This document shows positions 33,183 through 38,509 of a stretch of DNA of 38,509 nucleotides, one piece after another. The translations under genes were made by a program, and so were the position numbers. Position 1 is the first letter of the stretch, and every line of letters starts with the position of its first letter. The notes below the pieces were generated by a model. That model made no database searches and had not been told where the DNA came from. It saw nothing but the letters and a program-made list of their open reading frames with translations. Origin of the DNA: Methylotenera sp. (GTDB lineage Bacteria > Pseudomonadota > Gammaproteobacteria > Burkholderiales > Methylophilaceae); contig JAIQBT010000070.1 in the NCBI GenBank assembly GCA_020035195.1, forward strand, positions 1 through 38,509, read 5' to 3'.

Positions 33183-34079
33183 TTAGAAAAACCAGTAATG
33201 ATCCACCAAGAGGGCGGCAAACAGCAGGGTCAAATAAATGATGGAATAGCGGAAGGTGCGTTTGGCCAGATCATCTGAATAGCGACGGTATAAGCCGATC
33301 ACATAAGCCATGAAAATGGCATTTAAAATCACGGACGAGGCCAGGTAAATTAAACCACTCATGCCCATCGCATACGGCATCAAGGCGACAGCCACCAAGA
33401 TGATGGTATAGAGCAAAATGTGCAGCAGGGTGAACGCCTCGCCGTGCGTGACCGGCAACATAGGCATGCCGACTTTAGCGTATTCCTCACGGCGGTATAA
33501 AGCCAAGGCCCAGAAGTGCGGTGGCGTCCAAACGAAGATGATCAAAAACATAATCAGCGATTCAGGTGCGACCACGTTGTTGACGGCGGCCCAGCCCAAT
33601 ATCGGTGGCATGGCACCGGAGGCGCCGCCAATCACGATGTTCATCGGCGTGGCCGGTTTTAAAAACACCGTGTAGACCACCGCATAACCAACAAAGGTAG
33701 CAAAGGTTAGCCACATGGTTAAGGGGTTCACAAAGAAGTACAAAATAGCCAAGCCGGTAGCGCCCAATAGCGTGGCAAACACGCCGGTTTGGCCAGACGA
33801 CACTTGCCCGGTCGGCAAGGCGCGGCCGCGGGTGCGCGCCATGATGGCGTCAATTTTATGTTCGATTAAGCAGTTGAATGCGGCCGCTGCGCCGGACGCA
33901 AAAGCGATGCCCAAGGTAGTGGCTATCAATAAGGACCAAGGCACCATGCCCGGCGTGCCCATAAACATCCCTATCAGTGCGGTAAACACGATAAGGGAAG
34001 TGACCCTGGGCTTGCACAGGGAAAAGAAGTTTTTAAAGCTTGCGCCTAAAGTTTGTTTGGTTTGAGTGGTGCTGGTCAT
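33183..34079 (-). CDS. ctaB: Protoheme IX farnesyltransferase (heme O synthase)
   Basis: Converts heme B to heme O by adding a farnesyl group, the first step to heme A of the oxidase. Eight or nine helices are predicted. Family motifs: [12 protein letters not shown] near residue 18, the prenyl-diphosphate motif [38 protein letters not shown], and [11 protein letters not shown]. The ATG at 34079 (TGAG six bases before) is preferred; another ATG in frame at 34100 has a poor ribosome site. It follows ctaA by about 75 bp and is last in the assembly operon. Confidence 0.95.
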   Translation of the reverse strand: MTSTTQTKQTLGASFKNFFSLCKPRVTSLIVFTALIGMFMGTPGMVPWSLLIATTLGIAFASGAAAAFNCLIEHKIDAIMARTRGRALPTGQVSSGQTGVFATLLGATGLAILYFFVNPLTMWLTFATFVGYAVVYTVFLKPATPMNIVIGGASGAMPPILGWAAVNNVVAPESLIMFLIIFVWTPPHFWALALYRREEYAKVGMPMLPVTHGEAFTLLHILLYTIILVAVALMPYAMGMSGLIYLASSVILNAIFMAYVIGLYRRYSDDLAKRTFRYSIIYLTLLFAALLVDHYWFF

Positions 34080-34155
34080 CGTTTGCTCATCGCCTTGCAT
34101 GGGCCCGGTTAGGGCTTATCCATGCCGTTAAAAAATCCATTAAAAATACCGAGCC

Positions 34156-35166
34156 TTAGCTCGCTTTGCCACCGCTGATTTTGGAGTTAAGCACCACTAA
34201 AATAATCACCAATAGACCGGCGGTAAAGTTGTGCGCCACGGCCAATACCAAGGGCAGGTGCAGCAGCAAATTGCCGATGCCTAAAATAATCTGCGTCAGT
34301 AAAGCCACTAACAATAAAACGCTCCAGCGTTTTAACTGCCAGTATTTTAAGGCAGTTAATCCCACTGCACCTAAGTAAATGAAGCTGATTAAGGCGCCGA
34401 CGCGGTGCGTCCATTGGATGGCCGTTAAGGATGCCAAGGATAGCGCGCCGCCGTCTTTGCTTAACCCAAGCTCGCGCACCATGTGGAAGGCATCGTTAAA
34501 ATCCATGTCCGGCACCCAAGCGCCGTGGCAGGTCGGGAAGTCGGTGCAGGCCAAAGCCGCGTAGTTGGTGCTGGTCCAGCCACCTAAAAATATTTGCGCA
34601 AACAACAAAACCAAGGCTACGCGTATGGCCAAGATCAAGCCGCGACTGGAGACGATGCTGTCGGAGTAATAGCCCCAATGCCGGTGGGTAATCCAGGTGA
34701 GCAAGGCTAGGGTAGACATGCCGCCCAGCAAATGCGCGCTGACGATGGCCGGCTTCAGCAGCATGGTCACGGTCCACATGCCCAGCATGGCTTGAAAGCC
34801 TATCAACAGCAGTAGAAAGGTGGAGGTGTAGGGTGAGCTTTTAATTTCACGGCGCGCTTTCCAGCCCAGCACAAAAATCGCCAACACCATTAAGCCTAAG
34901 GTGCCAGCCAGATAGCGGTGTGCCATTTCGCGCCAGGCTTTGCCCACCATCACGGCGCTGTCCGGGTAAGCCGTTTGCGCTTTAAGGATGGCCGCTTCGC
35001 TTTGCGGCACGGTTAAGGTGCCGTAACACCCTGGCCAATCTGGGCAGCCCAAACCGGCGTCGGTTAAGCGCACGTAAGCGCCCAGCGCCACCACGCTTAA
35101 AGCTAAAACAGTGGCGGCTACCACCAAGCCTTTGAAATAACGGTATGCGTTAGAACTTGGATGCAT
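34156..35166 (-). CDS. ctaA: Heme A synthase (COX15/CtaA)
   Basis: Oxidises the C8 methyl of heme O to the formyl group of heme A. The 336-residue, eight-helix protein has the pseudo-symmetric histidine pairs expected: H-R-Y-L-A-G near residue 85, S-A-H-L-L-G-G near 145, T-H-R-V-G-A near 250 and V-A-H-N-F-T near 312. The periplasmic loop D-A-G-L-G-C-P-D-W-P-G-C-Y-G and a second C-x-D-F-P-x-C-H-G carry cysteines. The start at 35166 lies two bases past the stop of the upstream SCO-like gene, favouring coupling; an in-frame ATG at 35181 inside that gene is the alternative. Confidence 0.95.
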   Translation of the reverse strand: MHPSSNAYRYFKGLVVAATVLALSVVALGAYVRLTDAGLGCPDWPGCYGTLTVPQSEAAILKAQTAYPDSAVMVGKAWREMAHRYLAGTLGLMVLAIFVLGWKARREIKSSPYTSTFLLLLIGFQAMLGMWTVTMLLKPAIVSAHLLGGMSTLALLTWITHRHWGYYSDSIVSSRGLILAIRVALVLLFAQIFLGGWTSTNYAALACTDFPTCHGAWVPDMDFNDAFHMVRELGLSKDGGALSLASLTAIQWTHRVGALISFIYLGAVGLTALKYWQLKRWSVLLLVALLTQIILGIGNLLLHLPLVLAVAHNFTAGLLVIILVVLNSKISGGKAS

Positions 35167-35168
35167 GC

Positions 35169-35780
35169 TTAGCCCGCCCATGAAAATCGCAATAAGCGCG
35201 TAACGTCTTTACGCACCGTGGCCAGTGGCAAACTGGCTTGGTAGCTCATCATGAAATGACCCAGCGGATCGACCAAATACAAACGCTTGCTGCTGGCCAC
35301 GTCCTCATTACCCACCTTAAATTGCGCGGTTAAAGGCGCAATCGCCTCAGTCGGTTGGTTAAGCACGATCAGATCCGGGTAATCGCGTTTAATCGCAGCC
35401 ACGTCTTGCGTGCGGGTAATCAACACGCGTTGCGCGCGTGGCATGTCTTTATACAGTGACACATGCAATTGACGCATGTCGTGCAATTTGGCTAAACACA
35501 CGGCCTCGCAATCGTCGGCTATGTAAACTATGCTCCAACGCGTTTTCCAAAAATCGCTGGGCAGTGCTTGGCCGGCTTGGTCTTGCAAGGCCGGTTCGCT
35601 GTTTAGTAAGCGCGCAGGACGCACCAGTTCACCCACGCTTTCGCTGTGTGGCATCCAGTTGAATTTGTACATCAACATCACTACCACTAATGGCACCACA
35701 AAAAAGGTCAGCATCAACACCAGCACGATACGGCCTTTGCGTTGCTGCGCTGCGTCTAAAGTTTGTTCATTGGTTTGCAT
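35169..35780 (-). CDS. SCO-like thioredoxin-fold membrane protein, copper His apparently lost
   Basis: A 203-residue protein with one transmembrane helix (about 17-38) and a periplasmic thioredoxin-like domain. It has C-x3-C (Cys91 and Cys95 in D-D-C-E-A-V-C-L-A-K-L), the spacing of the copper-chaperone SCO1/SenC C-x-x-x-C. The conserved SCO histidine that precedes the Y-L-V-D-P-x-G strand is not there: the segment reads V-A-S-S-K-R-L-Y-L-V-D-P-L-G. The protein may therefore act as a thiol reductase for CuA cysteines rather than a copper carrier. It is coupled to ctaA. Similar proteins lie in betaproteobacterial oxidase loci next to ctaA. Confidence 0.82.
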   Translation of the reverse strand: MQTNEQTLDAAQQRKGRIVLVLMLTFFVVPLVVVMLMYKFNWMPHSESVGELVRPARLLNSEPALQDQAGQALPSDFWKTRWSIVYIADDCEAVCLAKLHDMRQLHVSLYKDMPRAQRVLITRTQDVAAIKRDYPDLIVLNQPTEAIAPLTAQFKVGNEDVASSKRLYLVDPLGHFMMSYQASLPLATVRKDVTRLLRFSWAG

Positions 35781-36125
35781 GTAACACTCGGTGTAAAAAA
35801 TAAGAGTTAAAAATAAATCGCACTATTGTAACTGCCAGCCTGCTGTTTGCATAAAAAAACTAAACGTCACCAAACCATTATTCCTGCGTCATGGGCGATT
35901 CAGAACGCAGTCTGAGGCGCTGCTCCTACAAAAATCTAGGAATGATGAAATTCTTTTCATCCCACCGTTCGTGCCGAGCTTGTCGAAGGGTGCCAAGTGC
36001 AAGCTCTAGATAACCGTGATGTTTGTCGGCTTGTTTCTGGACAGTGCATGCTTCGACAAGCTCAGCACGAACGGGTTGAAAATTGCGGTATTGCGGCGGT
36101 TAACCACCACGCTAATAATCAAGCC
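35781..36125. repeat. 345-bp gap with REP-like inverted repeat pair
   Basis: CCGTTCGTGCCGAGCTTGTC and four more bases (35965-35988) recur inverted at 36051-36074 with one mismatch and 62 bases between. The words CTTCGACAAGCTC and CACGAACGG belong to a repeat seen widely across proteobacterial genomes. A small hairpin (GATGAAA/TTTCATC, 35944-35961) precedes it, and GGCGCTGCTCCTACA near 35916-35930 resembles a second REP type. No gene or intact transposase is visible. It separates surf1 from the SCO-like gene within an otherwise compact operon. Confidence 0.75.
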
Positions 36126-36890
36126 TTATTGCTCTGGCCTTACTTTGCTAATGCTCATGTACAAAAATATCAGCAAGGTGGCGACCGCAAAGCCAAACCA
36201 TTGGTAAGCGTAGCCCATGTGCGTGGTAATGCGCTCGGCGGACACCGTCCAGTGGCGGACAAAGCCACCAGCCTCACTCGCCGGGTCCAGCTTAATGACC
36301 ATGCTAGACACCTTAAGCGGCACGCGTTGCTGGTAAGCCGCTAAATTCATGTGTTGCCAAACCGCTTGCCAAGGCTGGGTAGGACCGCCGGCGTTAGGCG
36401 CAGTTTTCGCTTCCAAGCTAAATATTTTTTTACTCGGTACCCACACTTGCCCAACCACGGTTTGCACGCCACTGGGGGTGCTAAAATCAGGCAAGCTCGC
36501 GTGCGTTGCGTGGGCCAAAATCCAACCCCGATTCACCAATACGTAATCGCTGCTGCCGCTGATTTTTAACGGGGTAATCACGTGAAAGCCGGCCCGATTG
36601 CCTTCCACTTGGTTGTCCAATAAAAACTGGTATTGGGGCGCGTACTCGCCGCTCACCATCACCTTTTTGTATTGCCAATCGGCTGGCGTTATGCCTGCTT
36701 GTAACGACACCGGAAAAGGCAAAGCACCGTTCACCTTGGCCGCTTCATAGACCGCCTGTATGGCTATTTTTTGCTGCGCTTTATGGTTTTGCCAAAAGCC
36801 AAATTTAATAAACAAAGGGATGCAAACCAAGCACGCGATCACGCCTACCAAGGACGGTTTAAAAACAAAATTAGCTAGCTTACATTGCAT
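36126..36890 (-). CDS. SURF1 family cytochrome oxidase biogenesis protein
   Basis: SURF1 helps deliver or insert heme A into subunit I. The 254-residue protein has the two-helix layout of the family: an N-terminal helix (about 14-32) and a C-terminal one (about 232-250) around a periplasmic domain. Motifs: F-W-Q-x-x-K-A-Q-Q near residue 35, D-W-Q-Y-K-K-V-M-V-S-G-E-Y near 70, L-L-D-N-Q-V-E-G-N-R-A-G-F-H-V-I-T-P-L, V-L-V-N-R-G-W-I, and the H-M-G-Y-A-Y-Q-W-F-G-F-A tail. The ATG at 36890, six bases after GGGG, is preferred to an in-frame GTG four codons upstream. It diverges from the DUF2909 gene. Confidence 0.93.
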   Translation of the reverse strand: MQCKLANFVFKPSLVGVIACLVCIPLFIKFGFWQNHKAQQKIAIQAVYEAAKVNGALPFPVSLQAGITPADWQYKKVMVSGEYAPQYQFLLDNQVEGNRAGFHVITPLKISGSSDYVLVNRGWILAHATHASLPDFSTPSGVQTVVGQVWVPSKKIFSLEAKTAPNAGGPTQPWQAVWQHMNLAAYQQRVPLKVSSMVIKLDPASEAGGFVRHWTVSAERITTHMGYAYQWFGFAVATLLIFLYMSISKVRPEQ

Positions 36891-36976
36891 GCTTAACCCC
36901 ACCGATCGTTTACTGAATTGAAATTACGCGCTATCTGACCCATAATGGTCGATCAAATTCATCGTTAGGTAAAATT

Positions 36977-37171
36977 ATGTTAATTAAAGTATTCATCGTT
37001 TTAACGCTACTGGTCATTGTGGGCAGCTTATTTTCTGCCTTATTCTTTTTATCTAAAGACAAAAGCGGTGGCGACCGCACAGTCAAAGCACTCACCGTGC
37101 GCATAGGGTTATCCATCACGCTGTTTCTATTGCTCATGATTGGCTATTACTTTGGCTTAATCGGTCACTAA
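36977..37171 (+). CDS. DUF2909 twin transmembrane protein
   Basis: A 64-residue protein made of two helices (about 3-25 and 41-60) joined by a polar loop S-K-D-K-S-G-G-D-R-T-V-K-A-L-T-V-R-I, the compact form of the DUF2909 twin transmembrane family. Such genes are usually in the oxidase cluster beside coxC and surf1, and a role in oxidase assembly is likely but unproven. The ribosome site AGGT lies seven bases before the ATG. Here the gene is divergent from surf1 with an 86-bp shared upstream region, whereas a co-directional arrangement is more usual. Confidence 0.9.
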   Translation: MLIKVFIVLTLLVIVGSLFSALFFLSKDKSGGDRTVKALTVRIGLSITLFLLLMIGYYFGLIGH

Positions 37172-37221
37172 GCCATACCTTGGTATAAGAACCGCACCGC
37201 GCATTATCCGCTATACCCAAT

Positions 37222-37250
37222 AAAAAGCCACCCCAGGGGTGGCTTTTTTT
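37222..37250. terminator. Bidirectional intrinsic terminator
   Basis: GCCACCC (37227-37233) and GGGTGGC (37237-37243) pair over a three-base loop, flanked by five A and seven T residues. It ends the DUF2909 transcript and the convergent EF-hand gene. Confidence 0.92.
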
Positions 37251-37291
37251 CGGCCCACGCAATGCGGGCCTATGTCACTAAAACGGCCTGC

Positions 37292-37660
37292 TTATTTATC
37301 GCCTTTGTTGTAAAGCTTTTTAGCCTCCATGTTGCAGTGCTCAGGGTCATGGCCTTTGCTCTCGGCTTTACCTTGCATTTTGCCGTGGCCATGCATGGCT
37401 TTGCGTTCAGCCGCATCAATCTTGCCATCCTTATTGGCATCCATGGCGCTAAACATTTCATCGGCGCGCACTTGGTGCGCTTTAGTAAATTCTTCGCGGC
37501 TAACCATGCCGTCTTTATTCGCATCGGCATCCATCATGCCGTGCTTTTTGTAATCGCAATGTTTTTCATCGCAGTGTTTTTTGCAATGGTGATCGGCATA
37601 CGCCACGCTGCTTAAGCCCAAGGTCAAGGCCGCAATTAGGGCTAGGTGTAATTTCTTCAT
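37292..37660 (-). CDS. Exported EF-hand protein with Cys/His-rich segment
   Basis: A 122-residue periplasmic protein. The signal peptide ends at A-Y-A near residue 22. Two EF-hand loops follow: D46-A-N-K-D50-G to E57, and D74-A-N-K-D78-G to E85, both with full calcium ligand sets. Between signal and first loop is a segment rich in metal ligands, D-H-H-C-K-K-H-C-D-E-K-H-C-D-Y-K-K-H, and another Cys and several His occur in the C-terminal part (G-H-G, H-D-P-E-H-C-N-M). This suggests binding of a transition metal besides calcium. It has a GGAGT ribosome site and stands alone between terminator and the umuD-like gene. Confidence 0.9.
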   Translation of the reverse strand: MKKLHLALIAALTLGLSSVAYADHHCKKHCDEKHCDYKKHGMMDADANKDGMVSREEFTKAHQVRADEMFSAMDANKDGKIDAAERKAMHGHGKMQGKAESKGHDPEHCNMEAKKLYNKGDK

Positions 37661-37793
37661 GGTAACTCCTTTACATTAGTGAACAAGAACAATGCTAAGA
37701 CTATAACGCAAGGCGCTTAGTTTCGATGCTGGGTGGAATAAAAAATTCAGGGGCATACGCTTTAAATGCCCACTAACTTAGCTATCCCCATTT

Positions 37794-37821
37794 CATTTGA
37801 TTGTTGTACAATAATCAAATG
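37794..37821. promoter_or_regulatory. 28-bp near-perfect palindrome overlapping the umuD-like start
   Basis: Arms CATTTGATT (37794-37802) and AATCAAATG (37813-37821) flank the centre TTGTACAA (37804-37811). Thirteen of fourteen positions are symmetric; only 37803/37812 fail. The last three bases are the start codon. This looks like an operator for autoregulation or an SOS-type repressor, although it is not the standard CTGT-N8-ACAG LexA box. Confidence 0.6.
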
Positions 37822-38439
37822 AAAGATCAACAATCCCCTATCACTAAGCGCGGCGGTAAGCGTCCAGCTGCAGGCCGCAAATCCGGCACCGGTAAATTTG
37901 GCGAGGCCACCGTGGCCTTGCGGGTGCCAGCCAGCCAGGGTGCGGTGATTAAGGATTTTTTAGCGGCCTATCAGCGCAAGCGTTTGGCTAGCGATTTGGA
38001 TGCGGTGGGTGAGCTGAGCTTGCCGGCGCTGCATGCCTTGCCGGTGAGCTTGCCGCTTTACAGCTCTAAGGTATCGGCGGGCTTTCCTAGCCCGGCGGAA
38101 GAGCACGTGGAAAAGCGCTTAAACCCCAATGATTTTTTGATAGACAAACAAGAGGCGACTTTCTTTGTGACCATACAGGGTTATTCAATGATAGACGTGG
38201 GTTTGTTGCCTAACGATAAGGCGGTGGTGGATCGCTCTAAAATCCCTTCGGTGGGTGACATCGTGTTGGCGGTGATCGATGGCGAATTTACCATTAAGAC
38301 CTTGAGCCGTAAAAAAGACGGTGTGCCGCGATTGTTGCCGGCCAACAGCAGTGGGGCGTATGCGCCTATCGAGATTACCGAGGCGATGAACTTTGAAATA
38401 TGGGGCGTGGTGACGGGGTCGTTTAGGCGCTTTAAGTAG
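37819..38439 (+). CDS. umuD: Long UmuD-like autoproteolytic protein (S24 family)
   Basis: A LexA/UmuD-fold self-cleaving protease of 206 residues. The catalytic part has the cleavage pair Ala87-Gly88 in S-A-G-F-P-S-P-A, Ser123 in G-Y-S-M-I-D and Lys160 in E-F-T-I-K, as in UmuD. The N-terminal 85 residues are longer than the E. coli arm (about 24) and contain G-G-K-R-P-A-A-G-R-K-S-G-T-G-K-F-G-E and L-R-V-P-A-S, seen in other long UmuD proteins and possibly DNA binding. The ATG at 37819 is preferred over TTG at 37801, which lies inside the palindrome. No umuC start is visible in the 70 bases that follow. A polymerase V subunit or an UmuDAb-like regulator are both possible. Confidence 0.88.
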   Translation: MKDQQSPITKRGGKRPAAGRKSGTGKFGEATVALRVPASQGAVIKDFLAAYQRKRLASDLDAVGELSLPALHALPVSLPLYSSKVSAGFPSPAEEHVEKRLNPNDFLIDKQEATFFVTIQGYSMIDVGLLPNDKAVVDRSKIPSVGDIVLAVIDGEFTIKTLSRKKDGVPRLLPANSSGAYAPIEITEAMNFEIWGVVTGSFRRFK

Positions 38440-38509
38440 CCTGAGGGTGGGAAAGAGTCCCCCAAACAATCATCTGCAATCTAATAATATTGTAGGTTTT
38501 GTAATATTG
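38440..38509. other. Window end, no gene seen
   Basis: Seventy bases after the umuD-like stop. TAATATTG occurs twice at a 17-base offset (38485-38492 and 38502-38509), the second at the last base. This could be chance in AT-rich DNA or the beginning of a short repeat continuing outside the window. Confidence 0.3.

Noticed and set aside
35997-36344. Plus-strand frames across the REP-like repeat and antisense to surf1
   Set aside because: They overlap a clear SURF1 gene and repeat DNA and lack conserved motifs.
1-38509. CRISPR array, prophage or complete insertion sequence
   Set aside because: No spaced repeat array, integrase, phage structural gene or transposase was seen on either strand.

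Overview
The window looks like a core-to-accessory chromosome segment of a medium-GC, aerobic, Gram-negative betaproteobacterium. The reasons are the betaproteobacterial gene order coxB-coxA-small assembly protein-ctaG-coxC, the set SURF1/ctaA/ctaB with a SCO-like protein, the run polA-DUF2782-thrB-BPSS1780-uvrD, and the DUF2909 twin-transmembrane protein. A family such as Methylophilaceae or another Nitrosomonadales member is a guess. No rRNA, CRISPR array, complete IS element or prophage is visible.

Region 1 (1-3900): a DUF1097 membrane protein, an unrecognised exported protein, queA divergent from tRNA-Leu(CAA), and a Tas-type aldo-keto reductase. Region 2 (3985-11828): a tight minus-strand operon of nine genes for membrane-lipid modification. 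It holds two Cfa-family SAM methyltransferases, a delta-9-type desaturase, an FAD amine-oxidase-like protein, DUF1365, a lipocalin lipoprotein, DUF6134-like, DUF1295 and DUF2878 proteins, and ends in a DUF2256 remnant. A TGATCA/TAAGA pair upstream resembles an ECF (RpoE-ChrR type) promoter. msrA and a membrane-anchored peroxiredoxin diverge from it, so the area has an oxidative-damage theme. Region 3 (12980-14399): a small anchored protein and a trypsin-fold protease with TPR-like repeats.

Region 4 (14526-19467) is the most unusual part. Three genes encode an FAD reductase fused to two cyclic-nucleotide-binding domains and a 16-Cys ferredoxin, a five-helix membrane protein with b-heme-like histidines, and an FHA-TM-decaheme cytochrome c. 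Together they look like a signal-gated electron conduit from NAD(P)H across the inner membrane. Region 5 (19468-24942): a 407-bp intergenic region with two strong palindromes, then the caa3-type oxidase operon DUF2244-coxB-coxA-small protein-ctaG-coxC.

Region 6 (24960-32929): polA, a LOG-family protein, DUF2782, thrB, a BPSS1780-family protein and uvrD. Region 7 (32930-33182): an apparently unannotated small RNA with C/U-rich loops and its own terminator. Region 8 (33183-37171): oxidase assembly genes ctaB, ctaA, a SCO-like gene, surf1 and the DUF2909 gene, about 8-12 kb from the oxidase operon and mostly in opposite orientation. This suggests rearrangement; a REP-like inverted repeat pair lies within. 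Region 9 (37222-38509): an EF-hand protein with a Cys/His-rich segment, then a long UmuD-like autoprotease whose start codon sits in a 28-bp near-perfect palindrome, with no umuC visible before the window ends.
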